NCBI RefSeq assembly: GCF_030056665.1
Contig: NZ_JASHIG010000001.1
Strand: one strand, 5' to 3'
Source of the DNA: Flectobacillus roseus
GTDB lineage: Bacteria > Bacteroidota > Bacteroidia > Cytophagales > Spirosomataceae
Length of the DNA stretch: 64,000 bases
Part shown: positions 52,582 to 61,468 of the stretch, one piece after another
Layout of the letters: each line of letters starts with the position of its first letter
Numbering within the stretch: the stretch's first letter is position 1
Notes under the pieces: generated by a model
What the model was told of the DNA's origin: nothing
Databases searched by the model: none
Seen by the model: the letters and a program-made list of their open reading frames with translations, nothing else
Made by a program: the position numbers and the translations under genes

Positions 52582-53769
52582 CTACAAATCCCCACTTGGA
52601 CCAAAAAATTCATAATGTAATTGACCTTCTGGAATTTCTAGCGACAAAAGCATCTGTTTTACCTGTTTCATAAATGGTACTGGTCCACAGAAATAATATT
52701 CTGCATCAAGCGATGAGATATTGGCTTTTAGAATTTCTGGTGTAAGCAAACCATTATAATCTGGTTGGTCAGTCGATGAGGGTTCGTCGTAAATTGAAAT
52801 CACTTTCAAACTCTTCTTTTTATCCGCCAACTGACGACTTCTTTGTCCAAAAGCGTGAACTTCGCCATTTTTAGCACACTGAATAAACAAAACTTCATTT
52901 TCGGCATGATGAAACAAATCCATATACATACTCATCAATGGGGTAATACCCACTCCACCAGCAATCAAAACAATTGGTTTTTGTGTCGGTTCTAATACAA
53001 ATTCTCCCGCGGGAATACCCAATTTGATGATATCGCCAACCTGTGCTATTTCGTGCAAATAATTAGAAACAACTCCTGCTGGATGACCAGATTCCTTTTT
53101 TACAGAGATTCTTAAAGTATTTTGCGTCGTACAACCCGACAAACTATAATTACGTGTGTGGCTGTGCTCTGCGTCGGGAATAACCACATTAACCGCCACA
53201 TATTGCCCTGCCTTAAAAGGCGGTATTGCTGAGTTGTCTGAAGGTTTTAGATAGAAACTAGTTATAATACTCGATTCCTCCTCTTTTTTGACAATTGTAT
53301 AATTTTTCTGTCCACGGTAACCACCCTCCTGTTGCTCAGCTTCTTGATAGATATTCTCTTCGATGCTAATCAATAAATTTGCTAATTCTTGATAAGCCTC
53401 TGCCCAAGCATTGATAATATCAGCCGTAGCAACATCCCCCAAAACGATTTTGATAGCCTCCAATAAATTGGTACCCACAATGTCATACATTTCTGGAGTA
53501 ACGGATAAACTGGTATGTTTCTGTGTAATTTGGGTTATTGCTTTTGCCAAAACTGCTGGATTTTCGATGTTGGCAGCATACGCATAAACCGCATTCGCTA
53601 AGGCACGCGGTTGTGTTCCGTGTGCTTGGTGCGTCATGTTAAACACATTTTTGAGAGAAGGATTTCTTTCAAATAACAACTGGTAAAAAGTTTTCGTAAT
53701 TGCCTCACCGTGAACGGCTAACACAGGTACAGTAGCCTTTACGATTTCTATAGTTTTTGCACTTGCCAT
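52582..53769 (-). CDS. hmp: Flavohaemoglobin (nitric-oxide dioxygenase)
   Basis: The protein of 395 residues oxidises nitric oxide to nitrate with O2 and NADPH. It has an N-terminal globin domain with the proximal His at 85 (Q-K-H-T-S-L), an FAD domain (R-N-Y-S-L-S-G) and a C-terminal NAD(P) domain (Y-F-C-G-P-V-P-F-M). It is expressed from a promoter containing the same palindrome (53786-53809) as the Rrf2 gene next door, which points to control by that regulator. Confidence 0.96.
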   Translation of the reverse strand: MASAKTIEIVKATVPVLAVHGEAITKTFYQLLFERNPSLKNVFNMTHQAHGTQPRALANAVYAYAANIENPAVLAKAITQITQKHTSLSVTPEMYDIVGTNLLEAIKIVLGDVATADIINAWAEAYQELANLLISIEENIYQEAEQQEGGYRGQKNYTIVKKEEESSIITSFYLKPSDNSAIPPFKAGQYVAVNVVIPDAEHSHTRNYSLSGCTTQNTLRISVKKESGHPAGVVSNYLHEIAQVGDIIKLGIPAGEFVLEPTQKPIVLIAGGVGITPLMSMYMDLFHHAENEVLFIQCAKNGEVHAFGQRSRQLADKKKSLKVISIYDEPSSTDQPDYNGLLTPEILKANISSLDAEYYFCGPVPFMKQVKQMLLSLEIPEGQLHYEFFGPSGDL

Positions 53770-53785
53770 AATTTTACAATAAAGA

Positions 53786-53809
53786 ATAAAAGACCTTTTA
53801 ATCTTTTAT
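53786..53809. promoter_or_regulatory. Operator upstream of hmp
   Basis: ATAAAAGA, 8 nt, TCTTTTAT is a perfect palindrome in the hmp promoter region, 16-40 nt before the ATG. It matches the site before the Rrf2 gene. Confidence 0.75.
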
Positions 53810-53952
53810 ATAGTTAAAAAAATATATTTAAAAAAATGTTTAAAAGGTGATTAATCAAAGTAAACTGCAAACTCTCAAAAGGTTTTAGCCCATATTAAAA
53901 GGATTACCCATTAGTAAAATTTCAATCAATTTTGGATAAATCACCCATAAGA

Positions 53953-54387
53953 CTAACGCTTCAAAAAAGTCAATCCATCAGCCAAACCTGTTGCTACGTC
54001 ATACAAAGTGGTAGTTTCAAGAAGTTTAGTAATGTCAGATCTAATTTTAGCAAATTGATTATGTAAAGGACAAGGATTTGCTCCGGAACATTCCTTTAGA
54101 CCTAATCCACAACTTTTGAAAATATCATCACCATCCATTGCGCGAACTACCTCTGCCAATTTTTTCTCCTTCATCGCCGATTCGAGAATTTCAAATCCTC
54201 CGTGTGGTCCTTTTACCGAAGCCACAATATGATTTTTTGATAAAACCTGCATGATTTTTCCAGTAAAAGCCTCTGGCGATTCTATGGCTTGGGCAATATC
54301 TTTTATCCCCACCCTCTTTTGTGCTAAAGACTGGGACGCAATGTAAATACAGGCCTTGATAGCATATTCACAAGTTTTAGAAAACAT
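53953..54387 (-). CDS. Rrf2-family regulator (NsrR-like)
   Basis: The protein of 144 residues has a winged-helix DNA-binding domain (residues 1-75, with G-P-H-G-G-F-E at 60) and three Cys at 93, 100 and 106 (C-x6-C-x5-C) that can hold an iron-sulphur cluster. Such proteins sense nitric oxide, oxygen or cluster status. Its location next to hmp and the shared palindrome suggest an NsrR-like role as repressor of hmp and of itself. NsrR assignment is inference. Confidence 0.85.
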   Translation of the reverse strand: MFSKTCEYAIKACIYIASQSLAQKRVGIKDIAQAIESPEAFTGKIMQVLSKNHIVASVKGPHGGFEILESAMKEKKLAEVVRAMDGDDIFKSCGLGLKECSGANPCPLHNQFAKIRSDITKLLETTTLYDVATGLADGLTFLKR

Positions 54388-54411
54388 AAATACTATTGTT
54401 AATTAACATGA

Positions 54412-54419
54412 CAAAGATA
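54412..54419 (-). promoter_or_regulatory. Promoter -7 box for the Rrf2 gene
   Basis: The complement reads TATCTTTG, 24 nt before the ATG. The palindrome at 54426-54453 lies immediately upstream, over the -33 region. Confidence 0.65.
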
Positions 54420-54425
54420 AATCAC

Positions 54426-54453
54426 CAATAAAAGATAAAAAAGTCTTTTATTG
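54426..54453. promoter_or_regulatory. Operator upstream of the Rrf2 gene
   Basis: CAATAAAAGA, 8 nt, TCTTTTATTG is a perfect 10-bp-arm palindrome. It contains the same core and spacing as the hmp site, which implies autoregulation. Confidence 0.75.
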
Positions 54454-54498
54454 TATTTTTTCACAATTCCTTCTCCGAAATTCACGAAATAGGCATTC

Positions 54499-55869
54499 TT
54501 AGTTTTTACTTTCTTTTTTCTTCCAGTAAAAATAAAAAGGTATTCCTGAGGCAATTAGTGCCAAGCCAGAAAATGCTTGTACAGGTTGTGTAAACAACGT
54601 GACAGTGACCAAAACCAAGCAAAACAAGATAAAAACAATTGGTATATAGGGATAACTCACTACTTTGTAGACTCGTTTAAGCGTTGGTTCTTTTTGACGA
54701 AGTAGGATCACTCCGTATGATGTGGCTCCATAATAGATGAAAGAAGCGAAAACCAACATATCTGTCAGTTGATCAAAACTGCCAGACCAAATCAATAGCA
54801 CTGACCACAAAGCTTGAAATAGTAAGGCAAAAGAAGGAGTTTTATAATTCGGGTGAATATGTGCAGTTTGCTTAAAAAACAGCTTATCTCTTCCCATGGC
54901 ATAAAATAATCGTGCCGACATCAAAATAGTCCCATTCGTGGCATTAAGGGTCGTGAGCAGAATTAAACACGCCAATAAAATCGTTCCAATTGGTCCCATG
55001 ATTACCTTCGCAACTTCAATGGCCGCAATGGTATTGGGATTTTCATTTATTTGGATAAAAGCCTCAATAGGCAATACTCGAAGATATACAAGATTGAGCG
55101 ACACATAAATCAGGATGACGGCAAGCGTCCCAAAAGTTAGAGCCAAAGGTAAATTCTTTTGGGGAGATTTGACCTCTTCGCCAATAAATCCAATATGGTT
55201 CCAGCCTTCGTATCCCCAAAATGCCCCAAGGCAAGCTGCAAATAAGGCTTTAATCCAAGTGCCAGTTGTACGATGTTGATAAATTTCAAAAGATGATGAA
55301 TGGCTTAAGTTTTCCCACGAGCCCTGAGGGCTCCATAGTCCCCAAAAAACAAAAATTCCTACTGACAAAAACATCAAAAACGTCAGGCTGTTACTCAATT
55401 TCTCAGCAATAGTTAATCCTTTGTAGTTGACATACGTTAACGAAGCAACCAAAAGCGTAGCTATAATTTTGATTAATATTCCTGCATCGATGAAGTTCAG
55501 CGGTAAATTTAAGGCAAAAATAGAATAAAAAGATTCTGCGAAAACATACGCTAGGGCGGCAATAGAGGCTGTTTTCATCACCGTAAAATTGCCCCAACCG
55601 TACAAAAATGCAAAAAATGGATTGTAGACTTTTCGATAATACTGATACTCCCCTCCTGAATCAGGAAAAAGACTTGCCATTTCAGCCGTCGTCAGTGCCC
55701 CAGCCAAGGTAATAAGCCCTGCAACCACCCAACACAATAGCACCAACCAAGGCGAGCCTAATTCGGATGACATTGGGGCTATTTTTTTGAAAACACCCGA
55801 ACCAACAATCACGCTTATTACAAGCAAGCTTGCCGAACGAAGTCCTATTTTGGGTTGTAGAAGAGACAT
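54499..55869 (-). CDS. APC-family amino-acid permease
   Basis: The protein of 456 residues has twelve membrane helices and the APC signature G-S-G-V-F-K-K-I-A-P with G-x-Y-x-Y in helix 2 (G-G-E-Y-Q-Y-Y). It brings amino acids or small amines across the inner membrane by proton coupling. It lies downstream of the dgcN/dgcA-like pair in the same direction (129 nt gap), so import of D- or L-amino acids released outside is likely. The longer frame to 55956 is not needed. Confidence 0.87.
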   Translation of the reverse strand: MSLLQPKIGLRSASLLVISVIVGSGVFKKIAPMSSELGSPWLVLLCWVVAGLITLAGALTTAEMASLFPDSGGEYQYYRKVYNPFFAFLYGWGNFTVMKTASIAALAYVFAESFYSIFALNLPLNFIDAGILIKIIATLLVASLTYVNYKGLTIAEKLSNSLTFLMFLSVGIFVFWGLWSPQGSWENLSHSSSFEIYQHRTTGTWIKALFAACLGAFWGYEGWNHIGFIGEEVKSPQKNLPLALTFGTLAVILIYVSLNLVYLRVLPIEAFIQINENPNTIAAIEVAKVIMGPIGTILLACLILLTTLNATNGTILMSARLFYAMGRDKLFFKQTAHIHPNYKTPSFALLFQALWSVLLIWSGSFDQLTDMLVFASFIYYGATSYGVILLRQKEPTLKRVYKVVSYPYIPIVFILFCLVLVTVTLFTQPVQAFSGLALIASGIPFYFYWKKKESKN

Positions 55870-55998
55870 AGTTGAGTGCGGAGTTAGGAATGCTGAGTTT
55901 TGAGTTTTTGTGGTATTCGCTTTAGAATTCTGTAAATATGTCAGAAAACAAGCCAATTCATCGCATTTATGGTGCTTTTTATAGATTCTCCCTCCTAT

Positions 55999-57075
55999 TT
56001 ATAGCTTCAGATTCAACAAAGAAAGACCAAATCCACTTTTCTCATTGAGATACATTAAACCTTTTTTGACTTCAAAACCTCCTGTTACCAAGTCCTCTGC
56101 CAAGTCAAAACTGCCATCTAAATCGAGATATTTTGAATTTGGACATGCATAAGCAAGGTGTAAGGCAGCCGTGATACTCGCGATACTTTCGTCATTACAA
56201 CCCCAGAATAACCTAATTCCAGCATTTTTGGCAATTTGGGCTATTTCCAAAGCGGGCAAAAGTCCTCCACATTTCATGAGTTTGATATTAAAAATACCGA
56301 ATCTTTTGGGTTCTGAAGCAAACTTGATAGCATACCGTGCATCTTTCAAACTTTCATCTGCCGCTATGCTCGATGCGAAATCTAAGGTTTGATACAAGTT
56401 GTTTTCCTCTCCTACTTGAATAGGCTGTTCAACTAACTCGATATCTAAACTTTGGGTATGTTCAAACCATTTTTGTAAGGTATCTAAGTCATAACCTTGG
56501 TTGGCATCTACTCGAATCGTGATAGCATTGCCAAACGATTTACGCAAGGCAACTACTCTTTCCAAATCTTCTTGCCAATCTAGTCCTGTTTTTACCTTCA
56601 ATGTCGAAAAGCCTAGCGAAAGATATTCCTTTGCTTCTTCGACGGTTTCTTCTACACCCTTAATACCAATCGTTACAGAAGTGGGCAAAGCCTCGATTTT
56701 TCTTCCGTAATAATCAACCACTGGTATCCCTAAATATTGACAAAAAGCATCGTGAAGTGCTAAATCAATCGCTGCCAATGTCCCAGGCAAATACCCAAAA
56801 TATTGTTGAGCTTCAAAAATGAGTTGTTGGAAATGTCGGATATCTCTTCCAACTAATTTTTGCACAAAATCTGTTTGTAAAGAAGCTAAAGTCTGAGCAG
56901 GATTTTCGTCTACAACTTCTTCGGCAGGACTCGCCGAACCGATGCCAATGATACCATTTTCTAGTTCAATTTCTAGAAATACCAATTCAACATCTGTAAA
57001 TGTACTGTAAGCAATGGTATAAGGCTTGGTGAGTGCCAAATTTTTGATATAAGCACGAATAGCAACGATTTTCAT
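55999..57075 (-). CDS. Dipeptide epimerase / N-acetyl-D-glutamate racemase-like (enolase superfamily)
   Basis: The protein of 358 residues has the enolase-superfamily barrel. The catalytic K160-x-K162, metal ligands D190, E216 and D240, and the opposite K265 are all present, as in L-Ala-D/L-Glu epimerases. Because a DUF1611 gene lies 9 nt upstream, it may instead be DgcA, the N-acetyl-glutamate racemase of a D-glutamate pathway known from marine bacteria. Both activities would interconvert D- and L-glutamyl compounds from peptidoglycan. Confidence 0.88.
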   Translation of the reverse strand: MKIVAIRAYIKNLALTKPYTIAYSTFTDVELVFLEIELENGIIGIGSASPAEEVVDENPAQTLASLQTDFVQKLVGRDIRHFQQLIFEAQQYFGYLPGTLAAIDLALHDAFCQYLGIPVVDYYGRKIEALPTSVTIGIKGVEETVEEAKEYLSLGFSTLKVKTGLDWQEDLERVVALRKSFGNAITIRVDANQGYDLDTLQKWFEHTQSLDIELVEQPIQVGEENNLYQTLDFASSIAADESLKDARYAIKFASEPKRFGIFNIKLMKCGGLLPALEIAQIAKNAGIRLFWGCNDESIASITAALHLAYACPNSKYLDLDGSFDLAEDLVTGGFEVKKGLMYLNEKSGFGLSLLNLKL

Positions 57076-57084
57076 AGGCTGAGG

Positions 57085-58125
57085 TTAGTTTAGAATCACA
57101 TTTAATACCTCCTCTACCCCATCCTGAAGTGGTAATACAACGGGTATGCCTAACTCTTTTTGATAGCTTTCTTTAAAAGCAAGATATTCCTCTTCGGTAC
57201 AATCTTCTGTATTGAGAGCCAACGCGATTACTTCAGCTCCTAGTTGTTGTATCAATGCTATTTCTGAACTTACACTAGGTATTTCGCCCCAATGCGGGTC
57301 ATTATCGTAATATTTTCTTTTGGGTGCATGTACCAAAACGACCTTTTTGGCATTTCCTGAAATAATAAACTCAAAGCCGCAAGGACCACTTGGGTTTCTT
57401 AAGGCAGATTGTCCTTCCAATAGAATAAAAGCGGGCTTAGTCTCTTTCCAACAGGATACAATAGCATGTTCTAATTCTCCTGAAACAAAATCGTTGAGGG
57501 TAGAATCAAAAACAAACCCGTATTTGCCACCTTGCAACCAACCCGTTTGACCAGTATAAATCATTTCTGCGGAGATACCTTTTTGTGCTGCACATTGACG
57601 TAATAATCTGGCGGTGGTACGTTTTCCCAAGGCACAATCCATGCCCATCACTGCCACAATTGGCACATCTACCTGATTAATTTCTCCAGTCCAAAAATGT
57701 AAATCCTGACGTTTCTTGGGCTTACGAATATCTATGAGTTCCAAGTTTTTTTCCTCCGCTAATTTGACAAAAATAGGGTTATCTGTCAAATACTCATGAA
57801 GTCCATTTACCACAGAAATACCTGCTTCTAAGGCCTTTTCTACGATTCCAACCATGGCTTGAGGCAATACACCGCCAACAGTCGCTACACCAATGATTAA
57901 AAAATGAATATCTGTTAATTGTTCAATAGCATCTTCCAACGAACCAAATACAGGAATATTTCGATGTTTTCCATCCAAAACTTCTCCCGCATCTTTGCCC
58001 GACAACTTAGGCGTATCAATTACACCAACAATATCGAATCGTTCGGTGCCCCTGATTAAGCCATGCGCCGTTTTGGCGTCGTTTGTTTCTAATAAACCGT
58101 TGGTTAATACTACAGCTTTTTTCAT
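57085..58125 (-). CDS. DUF1611 protein (D-glutamate N-acetyltransferase DgcN-like)
   Basis: The protein of 346 residues has an N-terminal Rossmann-like half and a C-terminal P-loop-type half with G-M-D-C-A-L-G-K-R-T-T at residues 161-171. The DUF1611 family was recently linked to D-glutamate N-acetylation (DgcN), paired with DgcA; I rely on memory for this. The pairing with an epimerase-type gene 9 nt downstream supports it. It follows the bimodular hydrolase by 90 nt on the same strand. Confidence 0.82.
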   Translation of the reverse strand: MKKAVVLTNGLLETNDAKTAHGLIRGTERFDIVGVIDTPKLSGKDAGEVLDGKHRNIPVFGSLEDAIEQLTDIHFLIIGVATVGGVLPQAMVGIVEKALEAGISVVNGLHEYLTDNPIFVKLAEEKNLELIDIRKPKKRQDLHFWTGEINQVDVPIVAVMGMDCALGKRTTARLLRQCAAQKGISAEMIYTGQTGWLQGGKYGFVFDSTLNDFVSGELEHAIVSCWKETKPAFILLEGQSALRNPSGPCGFEFIISGNAKKVVLVHAPKRKYYDNDPHWGEIPSVSSEIALIQQLGAEVIALALNTEDCTEEEYLAFKESYQKELGIPVVLPLQDGVEEVLNVILN

Positions 58126-58215
58126 ATAGAGAGGTAATTAATTACTTGATTAAGGGCAATAACATACGAATGCATCTGCCCTATTAGGATTAGATATTAA
58201 GGTGAAAAATGTATT

Positions 58216-60744
58216 TTATCTTTTAATCATTTGTCCTGACAATTTCCCAGTAGGTTTTTGGTCTTGCCAAACCAATTCGCCATTGACCCAAACCATTTTG
58301 ATACCTGAAGAAAGAGCTTTAGGATTTTTTACATCAGCATGGTCTACAACCGTTTCTGGGTCAAATAGTACCATGTCTGCATAACAATCAGGTTTGATAA
58401 GTCCACGATGTTGGATACCTAAATTTTCGGCTGTTAGTCCTGTCATTTTATAGATAGCCGTTTCCCAAGACAAAAGCTTTTTTTCTCGAACATATTTCCC
58501 CAATACTCTCGTAAAAGCCCCATGTCCCCTTGGATGTCCGCTTCCTGCTCCGTCTGAACAGATATTGGTATGTGGCCAAGCCAATATTGCCTCCACATCT
58601 TCATCATCCATAGATTTACCCATGATTGCTTCTATTCCTTCGTCATAATCTGGATTTTTCTTTTCAAATTCTTCCGCTTCAGCTACCAAGTCCATCAAGG
58701 TTTGAGCTTCTGTTTTTCCCCGTAAACTAGCAATTTCAGCAAGCGTTTTACCAGCATAAGATTTGTTTGGCGCAAAACGAACTATGATAGACTCTTTAGG
58801 GTCAAAAAGCTGTTCGGTTGCCATCTGGGCACTTTCAAGATTGGTGTAATCTCTTTTAGGAAAAAGAACTCTTAAAGTCGAATGCCAAAAAGTATATGGA
58901 TAACAATCTGCCGTAATTTGAATTCCTTCTGCACGAGCTTCTTGGAGTTTTGCCAATACTTCGTGAGCAGATTTCCATTGAGAACGAAGGGCTATTTTTC
59001 CATGTGAGATTTGAACTGGAATCTTTGCTTCTCTTCCTATGTCAATAATTTCGTCAATAGCCTCTGTTAAATTTATATCCTCACTTCTGATATGACTCAT
59101 ATAACGTCCGCCGTTGATGGCAGCGACTTTGGCTAGTTCAAGGACTTCATCACGATTCGAGAAAAAGGAAGATTCATATTCTAAACCTGTATTCAAGCCA
59201 ATGGAACCTTTCTGAAGTTCAGTTTCTAACAGAACTTTCATTTTTTCGACCTCATCAGGCTTCGCAGTTCGGTACAAACCTCGTGGTCCCATCACTTTTT
59301 GGCGAAGCGAGGCATGTCCTGTGTAGGAGGCAACATTAACGGCTACAGGTTTTTCTTTCATCCATTTACTCAAACTATCCATGGCATAGCTACTACCATC
59401 TTGACCGATTACAATGGTAGTAATTCCTTGGCTGAGCATGGGAATGGCTGTGGGGGTCTTGTCTAAACTTCCATAATGATGGCTATGCGAATCAATAAAC
59501 CCAGGTGCAAGTATTAGTCCATTTCCATCGGTTACGGTCTCGCCAACAAAAGGTTCTAATTTGCCAATTTCCCAAATTTTGTTATCTTTAATCCTAACCT
59601 GAACTTGTTGACTTGGCAACCCTGTACCATCTATCAATTTGATATTTTTGATTAAATGTGTTTTAGTTAAATGAAAAGGTTGACCAGCAAGTATTTTTTT
59701 GAGAATATTTCTAAAAATTGGGTTTGTTCCATTTGATAGCAGAATGGCAGTTGTTTGGGTTTTGTTATTTCTGAAAATAGCATTTTGAAAACCAACCCAT
59801 GAGCCAGTATGTTCAAAACCATTTTCGGAAATTCCCCAACCAAAACCATAAGGATAACTTGAGCCGTCTTTGAGTTGAACAGGTTTGAAAGCCTCCGCCC
59901 AAGTGGCAGGTTTTAGCACTTTATTTTCTGTAACCAGTTGAATCCATTTATTCAAATCCTCTGCACTTGAGTATATATTGCCATCGCCAACAACCCCATC
60001 CAAGCGAATGAGGTCATTGGAAATAGCTTTCCCATTTTTTCTTTCAAAACCTAAAACACGTTTTCTGTTTTGATTAGGACCATTGAGAAAATAAACAAAC
60101 GTGTTTTTTAGTCCAAAAGGCTGGGATATTTGAGTGCTGAAGGAGTGTTCAAAAGAAGTTCCCGATGCTTTTTCAATAATACTTGCCAAAAGCAAATAAC
60201 CCGTATTACAGTATTCCCATTTTGTTCCTGAGGCAAAATTGAGTGGTGGGTGTTTTTCGATCAGTAATTGAATGAGCTTATCGTTGGTGAGCGTATCGAG
60301 GGTATTGAGGTGGCTCATCGCCAAGTCAAAATATTCTGGCAGACCAGAAGTATGGGTCAGTAGTTGACGAATGGTAATCTCTTGATAAGGGAAATTTGGA
60401 ATAAAATTGATAACCTTCTGGTCATATTCCAATTTCCCTTGCTCAAAGAGTTTCATAGTCATCGTTGCTACGAATTGTTTAGTAATTGAGGCAAGATTGA
60501 AGGGCTGAACCGCATCTAGCGCAGTGCGCTGTAAGTAATCTGTATATCCGAGTGCCTTTTGAAACTTGATTTTCCCTTTTTCAGACAAAAGAACCACTCC
60601 GCTAAATTGACCCTGAGCGTGTAGCACTCGCATGGCGCTATCTACTTGAGCAATTTTCTGAGGAGTCAGTTGAGCTGTTGTCCTACAAAAAGGATAAAAC
60701 ACTGCCAAAAGCAGCAAAAACAAGTTTCTTTTTAGAGGCATCAT
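58216..60744 (-). CDS. Exported fusion: beta-lactamase-like serine hydrolase + N-acyl-D-amino-acid deacylase
   Basis: The protein of 842 residues has a signal peptide (residues 1-25) and two enzyme domains. Domain 1 (about 30-355) is a class C-like serine hydrolase with S86-x-x-K89, Y178-x-N180 and H312-T-G, as in D-aminopeptidases and DD-peptidases. Domain 2 (about 362-842) is a D-aminoacylase amidohydrolase with H420-S-H422, I-S-H-G-K and C-S-D-G-A-G. One exported protein could cut D-amino-acid peptides and deacylate N-acyl-D-amino acids. It is the first gene of the cluster. Confidence 0.9.
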   Translation of the reverse strand: MMPLKRNLFLLLLAVFYPFCRTTAQLTPQKIAQVDSAMRVLHAQGQFSGVVLLSEKGKIKFQKALGYTDYLQRTALDAVQPFNLASITKQFVATMTMKLFEQGKLEYDQKVINFIPNFPYQEITIRQLLTHTSGLPEYFDLAMSHLNTLDTLTNDKLIQLLIEKHPPLNFASGTKWEYCNTGYLLLASIIEKASGTSFEHSFSTQISQPFGLKNTFVYFLNGPNQNRKRVLGFERKNGKAISNDLIRLDGVVGDGNIYSSAEDLNKWIQLVTENKVLKPATWAEAFKPVQLKDGSSYPYGFGWGISENGFEHTGSWVGFQNAIFRNNKTQTTAILLSNGTNPIFRNILKKILAGQPFHLTKTHLIKNIKLIDGTGLPSQQVQVRIKDNKIWEIGKLEPFVGETVTDGNGLILAPGFIDSHSHHYGSLDKTPTAIPMLSQGITTIVIGQDGSSYAMDSLSKWMKEKPVAVNVASYTGHASLRQKVMGPRGLYRTAKPDEVEKMKVLLETELQKGSIGLNTGLEYESSFFSNRDEVLELAKVAAINGGRYMSHIRSEDINLTEAIDEIIDIGREAKIPVQISHGKIALRSQWKSAHEVLAKLQEARAEGIQITADCYPYTFWHSTLRVLFPKRDYTNLESAQMATEQLFDPKESIIVRFAPNKSYAGKTLAEIASLRGKTEAQTLMDLVAEAEEFEKKNPDYDEGIEAIMGKSMDDEDVEAILAWPHTNICSDGAGSGHPRGHGAFTRVLGKYVREKKLLSWETAIYKMTGLTAENLGIQHRGLIKPDCYADMVLFDPETVVDHADVKNPKALSSGIKMVWVNGELVWQDQKPTGKLSGQMIKR

Positions 60745-60840
60745 ATCAGATATTTATGCTGATTACTTAGTTTAAATTTATATTTTATTCTTTAAAATAC
60801 TCAAAAATGCCCCGCTAACTTTTGTCATTTTCAAAAAAAT

Positions 60841-60855
60841 AAGCATATTTTGCTT
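60841..60855. promoter_or_regulatory. Lrp-type operator in the divergent promoter region
   Basis: AAGCATATTTTGCTT matches the E. coli Lrp consensus YAGHAWATTWTDCTR at 13 of 15 positions; only the outermost bases differ. It lies between the fusion gene and the divergent Lrp/AsnC gene, 36 nt upstream of the latter. Confidence 0.7.
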
Positions 60856-60890
60856 TATCAACATAAAATTAAATTGTTAAACAGAATATT

Positions 60891-61346
60891 ATGCTGGACT
60901 CGACCGACCAACAAATTCTTCAGTTATTACAGCAAAATGCCAAACTAACTATTAAAGAATTAGCCGAAATGTTGAATCTAACCACCTCGCCTGTATTTGA
61001 GCGAATCAAGCGGTTAGAAAAAGACGGTGTTATATCTGGATATGTAGCCTTAGTAAATCCTGAAAAAACTGGACGTGGACAAGTAGTTTTCTGTAATGTT
61101 TCCATGCCGATTTATACCCACGAGAATATTGATACTTTTGAGCAAATTGTGCAAAATATGCCAGAAGTAATCGAGTGCTATCATTTGGCTGGTACGGTGG
61201 ATTATCAGCTCAAAGTATATGTCAAGGACATTAAAGAGTATGATGGTTTTTTACGCAGAATGGCCGAAATTCCTTCCATAAAGGTGCATAGCAGTACGGT
61301 GGTGCTTCATCATGTTAAATACACAACGGCAGTACCCGTGGACTAA
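60891..61346 (+). CDS. Lrp/AsnC-family transcription regulator
   Basis: The protein of 151 residues has an N-terminal helix-turn-helix (L-A-E-M-L-N-L-T-T-S-P-V-F-E-R-I-K-R-L) and a C-terminal RAM ligand domain (about 65-145, with Y-H-L-A-G-T-V-D-Y). It probably senses an amino acid. It is divergent from the D-amino-acid cluster with an Lrp-type box between, which makes it the likely local regulator of the cluster and of itself. Confidence 0.92.
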   Translation: MLDSTDQQILQLLQQNAKLTIKELAEMLNLTTSPVFERIKRLEKDGVISGYVALVNPEKTGRGQVVFCNVSMPIYTHENIDTFEQIVQNMPEVIECYHLAGTVDYQLKVYVKDIKEYDGFLRRMAEIPSIKVHSSTVVLHHVKYTTAVPVD

Positions 61347-61352
61347 ATCTTG

Positions 61353-61360
61353 TATCTTTG
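61353..61360 (+). promoter_or_regulatory. -7 box after the Lrp gene
   Basis: TATCTTTG lies 250 nt upstream of the M28 peptidase gene. If used, it gives a long leader that contains the hairpin repeat at 61437. Confidence 0.45.
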
Positions 61361-61436
61361 TAAATCAAACTAAGAGTATGTTTTAAAATTTTATTTGGCA
61401 TTTATCCAAAAAAGCAAAATTTCTTTTCGCAACTCC

Positions 61437-61468
61437 TTACTTTTCTTGTCTTGATACAAGAAAAGTAA
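61437..61468. repeat. Hairpin repeat TTACTTTTCTTGT
   Basis: The arms TTACTTTTCTTGT and ACAAGAAAAGTAA are perfect 13-mers around a 6-nt loop. The sequence to about 61515 (ACAAAAGAAAGTCAAG and CTCGCCTGCGGCTCAAAC) recalls a repeat that I have seen in other Bacteroidota genomes. Confidence 0.65.
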
